Source: Xestospongia muta (taxonomy: Eukaryota > Porifera > Demospongiae > Haplosclerida > Petrosiidae). Taken from it: DNA of 64,000 bases. Of the stretch, positions 1 to 9,622 are shown in pieces; positions within the stretch are counted from its first letter, which is position 1; every line of letters starts with the position of its first letter. Both the position numbers and the translations under genes were made by a program. The stretch is from NCBI GenBank assembly GCA_963693285.1, contig OY848922.1, forward strand, positions 8,296,923 through 8,360,922. The letters run 5' to 3'. The notes beneath the pieces were generated by a model. That model did not search any database and was not told where the DNA came from. It saw nothing but the letters and a program-made list of their open reading frames with translations.

Positions 1-69
1 TTACATGATATAATATGATAAAATACACTAGAATATAATGTTTTTCTGTACAATATAATATATATTATA

Positions 70-1446
70 TTATTCCTGTTGCTGCAAATATGATTTCATA
101 CACTGTATTGTTAATTGACAACAATTAAAGGTAGCCAGCTTAATTAAAGTAGGCGTGGCTACCTCAGTACATACAGAACCTGCTGTGATTAATGTCGGAG
201 CATCATCTGGGACTTCATCGAGAAACCATCTTGATTGCAAGGTACAATCGTTGGTATCTTGACGTTGAAATGGAGAATCTCTTATTTGTGGAGCAGTGAA
301 AGACAAGTCAGGATGCTGAATGACATACTCCTTTAGTTGGGACGAGGGTACAAACCCTAAGAAGTTATTAGGATCACGTGACCAGAGACAACTGGTTTTT
401 AAGTAATTACGAAGATGATTACCTTCCCAATCTGTCAAACACCTTGTTAGGAGATGTTCTTTGAATTCCGCTAGAGAAGGAGATGATTGTATCTGCCATC
501 CTATCTCATCTAACCATTGTGACACTTCTCCTTTATAAACATGCTCCTCTTCAACTAATAATTTGGTCAGCCATAACATCTGATGATACAGAGATAATTC
601 TCTTCTCAAGCCATCAAATCCAGCTGTCTCCCATGGAGCTCTCCTATCTCGTTCAATATCTTGAAGTGTCCTAACTAAGTTATCAGTACAAGACGCTGTA
701 CGATACAAGACTGGTGACACAGACTGAGCACTTAACACAACATCACTGAATACATACAATACATTGGATTGAGATGATGCTATCTCAGGTACCCATTGTG
801 ACTTGGCCCCACGTACTGCACGCCTCACATCCTCTTCACATGGACTTTCGGGGAACACTAATACAAGATTAGTGTGCATTGACGTAAATATATTGCACAA
901 TCGAAACAAATAACCTTGAGGGGTAGCTTCAACCAGACTACTGCTACATTGAACGGGCCAGAAGTATGGTTGTACTGGCTCTTTTAGTACGGAACTCTTA
1001 TGAACAGAATGGACAACACAAGCAGCAAATTCTGCCGTGGGTACAACCCATATAATTGTACGAGTAATTGATAAATTTTGAGGTAATTGGAAAGGGGTCA
1101 TTCTCAAACAATCTAGTAGTAAAATAGCACTACCATTTTTTGATCTTTGTTGTAATATATCAATTAAGTCTCCCATCTGCTCAGCAGGGCTGGTAGCCTC
1201 AATAACTTCTCTGTCTGTGACTGATACTAGTCCGCCAGATGAACGGTCCTCTAACAGCCGACATAACTTCACAGCCTTTACTGACAAGGATAGTTCCTCG
1301 ATAGTCACAGAGTCGTGAAATAAACACTCTTCAACTTCCTGTAGAGAGAAAAATAGCATGATACGAAATAAAAATGGAATGAGACACACCTCTCTTTCAC
1401 TTGTAAACTGACGCAGCTCGTGTGAGCCTTCTTCTCCAGTTGCCAT
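70..1446 (-). CDS. Unrecognised two-exon protein, about 441 aa
   Basis: I do not recognise this protein. Exon 1 runs from ATG at 1446 down to 1390 (19 codons) and exon 2 from 1338 to 70. The 51-nt intron between them (1339-1389) has a GTGTGT donor and a TCTACAG acceptor. Its length is a multiple of three and it has no stop, so a retained-intron form would also read through. The product is soluble-looking, with no signal peptide or obvious membrane span. It is rich in Leu/Val in the middle and has a Trp-containing helical stretch (EVSQWLDEIGWQIQ) in its second half. It could be part of a larger gene with exons outside the window, but the stop at 70 and the ATG give a self-contained model. Confidence is good that it is coding, low on function. 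Confidence 0.6.
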   Translation of the reverse strand: MATGEEGSHELRQFTSEREVCLIPFLFRIMLFFSLQEVEECLFHDSVTIEELSLSVKAVKLCRLLEDRSSGGLVSVTDREVIEATSPAEQMGDLIDILQQRSKNGSAILLLDCLRMTPFQLPQNLSITRTIIWVVPTAEFAACVVHSVHKSSVLKEPVQPYFWPVQCSSSLVEATPQGYLFRLCNIFTSMHTNLVLVFPESPCEEDVRRAVRGAKSQWVPEIASSQSNVLYVFSDVVLSAQSVSPVLYRTASCTDNLVRTLQDIERDRRAPWETAGFDGLRRELSLYHQMLWLTKLLVEEEHVYKGEVSQWLDEIGWQIQSSPSLAEFKEHLLTRCLTDWEGNHLRNYLKTSCLWSRDPNNFLGFVPSSQLKEYVIQHPDLSFTAPQIRDSPFQRQDTNDCTLQSRWFLDEVPDDAPTLITAGSVCTEVATPTLIKLATFNCCQLTIQCMKSYLQQQE

Positions 1447-1619
1447 CCGATTACTGTACAATCGACAGATACTAAATTACAAAGTCAGCAAAAAAAAAGC
1501 TAACCACGCCCACAGCAAGCACACCCTGGGTCACACCCACAATCTAGTGACCACACCCAATACGTGTATTTAGTTGAAATATCACTCATTTTTTACTAAT
1601 CAAAGTTCATAAAAGACAA

Positions 1620-2706
1620 TTATTTCTTTTTTACAGTTTTCTGCTGTTGTTGAGCCTTCACTGCTCTAGCTACTATCTTTTGTTCTTCGATTAAGAATGC
1701 TCTAATGATCCTAGAAAAAATGGATGTACAGATGAATAATGGATAAATAATGAAGATGAATGGATACACAGGAACAAATGGATAGATAAATGAATCTTCC
1801 TAAATAACAAACAAAAAATGGATAGACACTTTGATAAATGGATCAATAAAGAGGTACGATATCCACTAATCCATCTATTACTAATAAATACTATTGTCTA
1901 CTAATAAATGGACAGACAGATCCATCAATAGATTAATATAAATGGCGCAATATTAACATATCAACAATATAATGTGCTCTCTACCTTTCTCTAACACATT
2001 TGTGACAACGTGATCCGCCATAAGATCTGTTAACAGTTTTCTTAGGTCTGGACAATCCCATTAACTTTTTAGGACGTACAGCTGGTACCTAGGGAGAAAC
2101 CCATAGTATAATATTATCTACATTTTATTGGATCTAATAAATTGCCATAATTAAAGGGGCATTACTCATTCTATTGAACCAAGTAGAAACTTGCAATTAG
2201 GTTTTCAACAAAATGTTATCATCATTTCATTTGGTATTTAGAATTTGACAATATATATATTATTTAAATGATCTCACAATAAATAAAGTCTTGTTTTTTT
2301 TAAAAAAGCTTCAATGGTTATGAAGATACTAACCACATACTAATATTCCTTCTAAATGCATTCACGAACAAGTAGTCCAATAATTCATGTATCAGACTGT
2401 ACATTATATATTGAAAGTTTTAATACCTCAAACTGTTCATTATAACAACGATCTATTATTTAATAGATTAACTTTTAATTAGGAGGGTCTTACCCCACGC
2501 AACTTGCATTTACAATCACCACATTTAGCGACAGTACCTCTTTTACCAGGATAGAGATATACTAACCTACCACCAGGAGTTTTAGACCTAGAGTTACATC
2601 ACATTACATCACATACATTATAATGCCATTATAGTACATACACTTTTCTCCTGTTAGATTTTGTATTGTAAGAGAGCCTTCTACGATACTTCAGTCTGTT
2701 AGTCAT
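1620..2706 (-). CDS. RPL34: 60S ribosomal protein eL34 (RPL34), 4 exons, 117 aa
   Basis: This encodes a large-subunit ribosomal protein of the eL34 family. Coding exons (minus) are 2642-2706, 2494-2587, 1985-2088 and 1620-1710; phases 2, 0 and 2 join cleanly and the total is 118 codons with the stop. Family landmarks are the N-terminal [13 protein letters not shown], the zinc-type C-x2-C pairs CGDC and CHKC, the YGGSRCHKC block and the helical tail [18 protein letters not shown]. The length matches animal eL34. A candidate splice donor near 2778-2782 (CTTACC on the plus strand) suggests a 5' untranslated exon upstream. The intron at 1711-1984 holds a degenerate ATGG-type repeat. Confidence 0.93.
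1725..1930. repeat. Degenerate ATGGATAA-type microsatellite in RPL34 intron 3
   Basis: The intron is dominated by short ATGGATAAATGG / ATGAATGGATAC variants on the plus strand. It is an imperfect simple repeat with no fixed period. Confidence 0.6.
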
Positions 2707-3012
2707 CTTAAATAAGAACTAAAATTGAAAGAGAGAGCTTTATAAACTATAGTATGAGAGAGATGGTAGAAGATTCTTACCTTAGGGCTACAGACCTCGT
2801 GGAGTAGGCTAGCTGTATGCAGAGGGCGTGGCTGATGGGTGGAGCTTACACAATGCAAGCGTAATATAACAATTTAACAGTTCTTTGTATAGAGACTAGA
2901 CTATACATTACTCCAGTATTTGTAATACCTGTGTAGGGTAGTTTCTTTATTAAAAATTCGCAAATTATATAGCAATTTTATTCCCTTTAATAAAAAATAA
3001 ATATATTTTTTG
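2707..3012. other. Spacer between SKP1-like stop and RPL34 start
   Basis: AT-rich spacer that should hold the RPL34 promoter and probably a 5' untranslated exon around 2780-2850, where a GC-richer stretch (agagggcgtggctgatggg) follows a splice-donor-like CTTACC (minus GGTAAG). No coding potential was seen. Confidence 0.4.
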
Positions 3013-4261
3013 TTAAGTAATATCATGTTCTGATGAGAGGGGGTCCACATCATCAGATTCATGAGGTTCTGGAACATGAAATGTTTTTCTTATCATTGCC
3101 GGATCTTTACCTTTTATTAATCCAGCAACAGTACCACATAATATATCCATTAATCTCTTAGCATCTAAATAATTGGCAGCCTATAAAACAAAAGAAATGA
3201 ATTTAAAGCTATTTATTATAAATATAATGATATTATAAACCACTTTATAGTGGACATTATAGGACACTGTCCTTAATATAAAGGTGTCCTCAATATAGAG
3301 GTTGTATAATACACTAAAGTATTAGTATGGGACTAGAACAAGTGTCCTCAATATAGAGGATATCATTAATTCAGATTCTCCTTTATGAGAGGAGTCAGAG
3401 GACACCCTTTAATTAGTGTAATTAATTAAACTCAGTATTGTTTAGGTAACTTACTAGTAATAACTCATATAATTCACTTCTATTCTTCTCTAAAAACTCT
3501 CTTTCCCACGGCGTGGGTACTATCACAGCCGATGGCATTTGAGGTCTCGTACGTTTTGGCACTCGAGGTTGTATAACTGGTTGAACAGGTAAGTCTGCCG
3601 AGGGGCCAATGGGTGTGGTATATTGTTGTGTTGTTGTGACGTCACTAGTACAAGTTGTTATGTAATGATCAGCCCAAGCAAGCATCTAGTAACAATAATA
3701 TATGTTATACATGTCACGAAATGAATAGATGTTATTATAGATAGGAATGAAAATTCAAGAAAAAAATTTGGGGTGCTTCTTGGTGTAACTTGAATGATGA
3801 TGTAACAACTTATCCTATGATGACATCACTATGTGTCATAGACTTAATAATGTTAGGTTTGGTTTAGGGTTTAGGTGATGTCATCAATATGATGACATCA
3901 CTATGTGTCACTTCATTATGATGTCATCATAGTCAAGTTACACCAAGAACCACCTAAAATTTGGAATAAAGATTCAGAAATAAGGATCTCAAAAACTCGT
4001 AGCATGGAACCTGAAACTCACCTTTCCTAGAATACGACCAGTGACATTTGGTAATGGTATAGGTTCATCTGTGACTCCACCCAGACCTAACAATTAAATG
4101 GGTGTGGCTTATCATAATACTTCATAATAGTTTATTATTTCTATTACTAACTTACTATCTATCATTGTAGCTAATGCACGAAAGACTCTGGCTGTTCTCT
4201 CACAGACTACGTGTCTCTCTCCATCACTGCTGATCAATATAATATTAGAAGGAGAGGCCAT
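3013..4261 (-). CDS. SKP1: SKP1-like SCF ubiquitin-ligase adaptor, 4 exons, 189 aa
   Basis: This is an SKP1 homologue, which links cullin-1 to F-box proteins in SCF ubiquitin ligases. Exons are 4156-4261, 4022-4086, 3455-3685 and 3013-3180; phases 1, 0, 0 agree and the total is 190 codons. Landmarks in order: the BTB/POZ start with [29 protein letters not shown], then [18 protein letters not shown] and [19 protein letters not shown] (F-box binding helices), ending in an IRKTF tail and an acidic C-terminus. The family is normally about 163 aa. The extra length lies in the linker between the BTB core and the F-box-binding part, which here is Thr/Pro/Gln-rich with a basic VPKRTRP stretch instead of the usual short acidic loop. 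The C-terminal WCEEK motif is missing. It is probably a divergent paralogue, not the core SKP1. Confidence 0.87.
3243..3412. repeat. Copy of the 58-bp TGTCCTCAATATAGAGG repeat family
   Basis: It lies in the last SKP1-like intron. It contains the family core (tcctcaatatagaggttgta, actaaagtattagt, gggactagaacaagtg) once, flanked by shorter pieces. Related copies occur at about 22.9, 30.5, 33.5, 34.0, 34.7 and 59.4 kb. Confidence 0.75.
3771..3956. mobile_element. MITE-like inverted-repeat element (186 bp) in an SKP1-like intron
   Basis: The ends are inverted copies of each other: GGTGcTTCTTGGTGTAACTT at the left and its complement AAGTTACACCAAGAACCACC at the right. Inside, TGATGACATCACTATGTGTC occurs twice. 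There is no coding capacity, so it is read as a non-autonomous DNA transposon. No clear target-site duplication was identified. Confidence 0.7.
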
Positions 4262-4951
4262 ACCTGTTAGTATCCGGTGGTGTACAAGGATATACAAAAT
4301 CGTTCTACGTTTTAATATACGAAAATATACGGAAAATAAGCTAGCTAATACTGCAATGGCTTTTCATTACAGTTGCATATTAATTTCTCCTTATGAGCTC
4401 CAAATATTAATTGTAAAGGTACATTTCACATTGTAACAAACACTTTATTAGCTATTATATGTCACACATGTAGACTTACTATTGTCAGGTACTATAGAGT
4501 GCATAGCAATAAGAATATGTAATGTAAATTATAATATGTCATTATGTATTACTAAACTTATTGTTAATATTGTTATTGTTATTATTGTTATTTAGTATTA
4601 ATTATAAAGGTACATTTTATATTGTAACTATCTCTTACTATTATAAGTACAAGCACTATAGTGATATATCAGTTGATAGATAGTATAGTTACAACTAGTG
4701 TACTGGTCACCTCTTACTCTACTCTACAAAATTATCATTCATATCATAGAAACCCATTATATATGTGTTTTTTACTACATGGACTATTATTATAGTAATG
4801 ATGTCACTACTACATTATTACATTGTATCACATGAGCTGTGGTGACATGAATAATTGACCTGTGTTGACTAGAGTATTGCTAAATTTGTAAGTCATAAAT
4901 TATTTGATATGACTTTCTACACTCTTTTATGTATAGAGCCATTGCTAGTCA
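4262..4951. other. AT-rich spacer upstream of the beta-helix receptor gene
   Basis: No gene seen. It holds low-complexity runs such as TTATTGTTATTGTTATTATTG near 4560. It must contain the divergent promoters of the SKP1-like gene and of the gene starting at 4952. Confidence 0.4.
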
Positions 4952-7900
4952 ATGTCTTACATCATGAGCTGGTGTCATATCTATTATATAACATCAGTTA
5001 TACTGTATATCTACAGTGGATATGTTACTGCTTCTGAGTATTATGTCTCTGCAGATCCTAATGGAGTACCTTGTCCTCATACTGACCTACCTTGTCACAA
5101 CCTCTCCTACTATACTGCTGATTATATATCTTACTTCACTGATGACACAATCTTTTACTTCCTAAAGGGAACTCATATTCTACAAGGTCCATTGGAGATC
5201 ATTGGTGTAAGTAATATAACTCTACAGGGACTGGGTCATATAGAACAAGGCTTTCATGAGACTGTCATGCAATCTACCTCAGTAATAAGGTGTAGTGATT
5301 ACAACAGAGGTGGTATACAATTTACTAATAGCACAGATGTTGTATTAAAATCAATAACAATAACAAACTGTGGAAGTCTTTATAATACTACTTATCAACA
5401 AACTAATGTTAGCTTACTCTTTATTGACGCATATAATATCACATTGGAATGGGTATCAGTCCAGAATGGTTCTGGTATTGGACTCTATCTTTACAATGCT
5501 TTTGATGTTTTGGTAGCTAATTCCACATTTGCTCAAAACCAACCTTCAAAAACATGTTCGTATTGTTCAGGAGGCAATACACAAATAAGATATGGTGATT
5601 ATTATTACAATTATGACTATATATATGACCAACCTATTGGCACACTATACAGTGTTGACATTGCTCACTCAAATTTTACATTAGGCTTAAATTCTATACG
5701 TTGTACAGTAAAAGAAAATGGTGGTGTTGCTTATGGACTAGGTGCTGGTTTGGGTATATATTTAGATGCACAATCATACAAAGTACAATTTTACTTTGAT
5801 TCTGTTGTGTTTTACAATAATATTGCTGAGGCTGGAGCAAACTTCCATTTTTACGTTTTTGTTGGTCGCTATTCTTTAATAATGAACAATGCAATTAGTA
5901 CTTATGGAAAAACATTGAAACGTGAGTGTTCTTTTGGAGGTGGTATGATATTAGTCCAGAGAAATAATGTCCCTGATAATGAAGCTGAAATAATCATTAA
6001 AAATAGCACTTTTTCACATAATATTGCCCAGCAATTTGGAGGTGGTGTATTAATTATTTGGTTTAGAGGGTCTGGTAATATTGAGTTTTGGAATTGCTTT
6101 ATATACAAGAATAGTGGGAACATTGGTTCAGGATTGGTTATCCATTTATCAGAGGCTGTTAACACTAGATTTTACTTTGCAAATGTTGTATTTGATTCCA
6201 ACCAGGTACCCAATAAGATTGGTAAACTTCAAGGAGCTGTTATATTGGCAAATATTCACAATGTTACGTTTGAACAAATTGAAGTTAAAAATCATGATAT
6301 AACTGGTTTAATTGCTTTTAATAGTTTGTTTACTTTTGATGGAAGTAATATATTTGTAAATAATTCTGGGATAGCAGGCGGAGGTATTGCATTATATGAT
6401 TCAACACGTTTATTGATAAAAGAACGTTCAAATGTGTCATTTATTAATAATCATGCTGGTGAATCTGGTGGAGGAATATTTGTGTCTCGAGTCATTGCTT
6501 TAAACGTTCCTGTTAAGTGTTTTTTTGAAGTTATACCTGACAACAGTAATGCATCATTTTATTTTATTAACAATACTGCTGATATATCAGGTGATGTCAT
6601 ATATGGTGGTAATGTAGATTATTGCTCAAAACATCCTGATTTTGATCGCCTTTTTCACTACTCACAACAGACAGGTCAATCAGTAGTGTCATCAGATCCT
6701 ATTCAAGTATGCTTTTGTGAATTTGATAGACATGATTGTTCTATTACCAATGTTAATAAAACTGCAAGGCCTGGAATTGATGTCAGTATATCATTAGCTA
6801 CTGTTGGTTTTAGAAATGGTTTAACAAAAGGGATGATAAAATTCACAGATAGCTTATCCAATGAGTACGTCGTCTACAAAGTACTGTCTGCATCATGTAC
6901 TAATGTGACCTACAAAATAAAAACAAAGCCTTCATTGAACACAACAGAAGTCTATGTAACACTTGAAAGCTCAATCGAACCTTCATCTGACTTTTTACTC
7001 AAAGTCATTGAATTTAACATTGAGTTTTGTCCAGTTGGGTTTCCATTGGTAAATGATACTTGTGTTTGTAGATCTGAATTAAATACATCTTCAATAACTT
7101 GTGATATTAACACTCAAATTATAACTAGAGATGGTGATATGTGGATTGGTTATAATAATGACTCAGACTGTCTTATTGTTTATCCTCACTGCCCCTTTGA
7201 TTACTGCAATGATGGAACAGTTCAATTTAAAATCACCTCTCCAGATCCACAGTGTCTTTACAATCGATCTGGCATACTCTGTGGACAATGTAGTGAAGGA
7301 CTCAGTCTCATGTTAGGTTCCAATCAATGTGGACAATGTACTAATAACTACTTAGCTCTTATCATTCCATTTGCTTTAGCTGGTATAGCACTGGTAGCTT
7401 TTGTTATTGCTTTAAACATAACTGTGTCTGTGGGTACAATCAATGGACTTATATTCTATGCTAATGTTGTCAAAATATATGAACCCATCTTCTTTCCTAA
7501 AGGTCCTATACCATTTCTTAGTCTGTTCATTTCCTGGCTTAATCTAGATCTGGGTATTGAGACTTGTTTCTTTGATGGTATGGATTCTTGCAGTAAGACA
7601 TGGCTACAGTTTATTTTTCCAGCCTATGTTTGGTTTCTACTAATACTCATCATAATATTGTTACGATATTCCAGCAAAGTGGTTCGACTTGTGGGAAGAC
7701 AAGTAATTCCAGTACTAGCCACAATGATTCTTCTCTCTTATACCAAACTGATACGTACTGTCTTCAAGACCATTTATTTCATTAATATTCAGTGTAATGG
7801 TAATAATAATGTGACATTATTGAGGTGGTACATTGATGCTAATGTCCAATATGTAGGAGGTTATTGTCATCTACCATTGTTCCTGTTCTCAGTGGCTGTA

Positions 7901-8572
7901 CTCATTTTACTAATTGTACCATACACCCTCTGTCTTCTTGCTATACCATTACTTGAAGGACCTCTATCAAAATACATGTGTTGCTGCCAAAAGTATATGA
8001 AGCCTTTCTTTGATGCATATGGAGGTCCATATAAGGACAAGTGTCGTTTTTGGAGTGGATTTTTACTACTAGTTCGTGTTGTCTTAGCACTGGTGTCTCT
8101 AGATATTGAGGCTACTATAAGTTTGGATGTGTTAATATGGATCTTAATTTTTATTGCCTCCATGCATTTCTTTTTGAGAGGAATGTATCGACATATTTTT
8201 TTGTTTTGTCTGGAGTTGTCATTCATTTTTAACCTTATATTAATGGCTTATACGAATGCACAAACCACAAGAACATTGAAAAGGCATGTGTCAAATATTG
8301 TTTTAATGTCAATATCATTTCTTATATTCTGTGGTATTATATTCTATCATGTCTGGGATCGTCTCTTAAAGTCTCGTTCACAACAACTAATAGTAAAAGT
8401 CAGGGAGATATTCAAGAAGCTTTCACCATTTTCTCATATTGATGTTATTGAAGATCCACCATCGAGTCCAGGATCTCCTGCTGTTGCGTGTAATACAACT
8501 TCAGTATCAGTTGTATCAGTAGAAATGAGACGAGAAACACTACTGTTCAATAAAAGTGACAGACATAAATAA
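4952..8572 (+). CDS. Large secreted beta-helix / multipass membrane protein, 1206 aa, single exon
   Basis: The family is not one I can name. Residues 1-27 form a signal peptide ending near TASEYY. Residues of about 30-640 look like a right-handed parallel beta-helix: repeated short Asn/Gly/Ser-rich strands with motifs such as GGGI, NNTAD, FINNHAGESGGG and many N-x-S/T sites. A Cys-rich segment follows (about 690-795, with CGQCSEG and CGQC). From about residue 798 there are roughly eight hydrophobic segments, then a cytoplasmic Ser/Pro tail. The architecture resembles a cell-surface receptor or adhesion protein, with an ectodomain like polymorphic-outer-membrane-protein repeats on a GPCR-like multipass C-half. 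No intron is needed over 3.6 kb, unlike nearly all neighbours. Function is unknown. Confidence 0.8.
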   Translation: MSYIMSWCHIYYITSVILYIYSGYVTASEYYVSADPNGVPCPHTDLPCHNLSYYTADYISYFTDDTIFYFLKGTHILQGPLEIIGVSNITLQGLGHIEQGFHETVMQSTSVIRCSDYNRGGIQFTNSTDVVLKSITITNCGSLYNTTYQQTNVSLLFIDAYNITLEWVSVQNGSGIGLYLYNAFDVLVANSTFAQNQPSKTCSYCSGGNTQIRYGDYYYNYDYIYDQPIGTLYSVDIAHSNFTLGLNSIRCTVKENGGVAYGLGAGLGIYLDAQSYKVQFYFDSVVFYNNIAEAGANFHFYVFVGRYSLIMNNAISTYGKTLKRECSFGGGMILVQRNNVPDNEAEIIIKNSTFSHNIAQQFGGGVLIIWFRGSGNIEFWNCFIYKNSGNIGSGLVIHLSEAVNTRFYFANVVFDSNQVPNKIGKLQGAVILANIHNVTFEQIEVKNHDITGLIAFNSLFTFDGSNIFVNNSGIAGGGIALYDSTRLLIKERSNVSFINNHAGESGGGIFVSRVIALNVPVKCFFEVIPDNSNASFYFINNTADISGDVIYGGNVDYCSKHPDFDRLFHYSQQTGQSVVSSDPIQVCFCEFDRHDCSITNVNKTARPGIDVSISLATVGFRNGLTKGMIKFTDSLSNEYVVYKVLSASCTNVTYKIKTKPSLNTTEVYVTLESSIEPSSDFLLKVIEFNIEFCPVGFPLVNDTCVCRSELNTSSITCDINTQIITRDGDMWIGYNNDSDCLIVYPHCPFDYCNDGTVQFKITSPDPQCLYNRSGILCGQCSEGLSLMLGSNQCGQCTNNYLALIIPFALAGIALVAFVIALNITVSVGTINGLIFYANVVKIYEPIFFPKGPIPFLSLFISWLNLDLGIETCFFDGMDSCSKTWLQFIFPAYVWFLLILIIILLRYSSKVVRLVGRQVIPVLATMILLSYTKLIRTVFKTIYFINIQCNGNNNVTLLRWYIDANVQYVGGYCHLPLFLFSVAVLILLIVPYTLCLLAIPLLEGPLSKYMCCCQKYMKPFFDAYGGPYKDKCRFWSGFLLLVRVVLALVSLDIEATISLDVLIWILIFIASMHFFLRGMYRHIFLFCLELSFIFNLILMAYTNAQTTRTLKRHVSNIVLMSISFLIFCGIIFYHVWDRLLKSRSQQLIVKVREIFKKLSPFSHIDVIEDPPSSPGSPAVACNTTSVSVVSVEMRRETLLFNKSDRHK

Positions 8573-9622
8573 TGTTGAATATGTGTTATTTTATTGACTT
8601 ATTTTAACATGTCTTATGTAGTACATAACAATAGTAGTTAGTGAGTATTGTCAGATAAATTGTTGTATGTATATAATTTTAGTCAACTGTTATAATCTAC
8701 TATTTCTTTCAGTGCTATTTTTGTTATTAATGAGTATTAATTATAACGTTCATTTTAAAGTAACATTGTTGATAAGATACCTCTTACTCTCTACCTTAAT
8801 GTGGCTTATGTAGTAAGAATACTACAATAACATACTGTATTGAATATATAGAGTTCCTTTAAGATACTATATGTTACTATTTATGATATTGTGAGTAAAT
8901 CATAACATTCAGTAATAAAGTGACAATTACAAATAGTTTATAAGTCACCTCTTATTCTACAGTACAATACATATAATTGATATATTACTTAGCACAATAT
9001 GTGAACATTATGTTACAAAGTAGAAGGTATAAACCATTGACGTATTATGTGTTAATTCTTAGTCTATATATTGATATCTATTGTAGTATATATACATTTA
9101 ATATACTTATCAGTGAAACTATCTACAGCAGTCATCACATTCTATAATGTTTCTATGTGTTGTAAATAGTTGGCAATGAGAACACATCCATTCAAGACAT
9201 TTAGTACTTACTGTAGTTTTGTGTTAATGAATGTAATGTCACCTTACCTATAATTTTTAATGCTTTCTATGCCTCTTTGTAATGTAATCCTGTATGTTAG
9301 TTAACGATTATAAACATTTGTTGTTTTGACAAATTGTGTGCTTCAATGAGTTGACTTCATAGGTCTTATCAGTCTTACAAAACTATTATTAAAGCACAAT
9401 TTATCCACAGAATACTAGACTAAGCTGGACTCCATACACACTGAGAAATAAAGAATACATACAATATCAATTGATATATAATAACATTGGTTACTACTGT
9501 TCCACTTCATAGTGGAAGAATACTATCAAATAGAAACCTAATAACATATCACATGATCTGGTGTTCCTTCTATTGTGCCAATTGAATTAGCTTCTTTCTT
9601 GGCTCTTAAATTAATCTCAGCA
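8573..9622. other. AT-rich spacer before the TRIM array
   Basis: No supported gene. The last 100 bases should hold the first TRIM promoter and 5' UTR; similar sequence (aactatcacatgatctg) recurs before the other TRIM copies. Confidence 0.4.
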
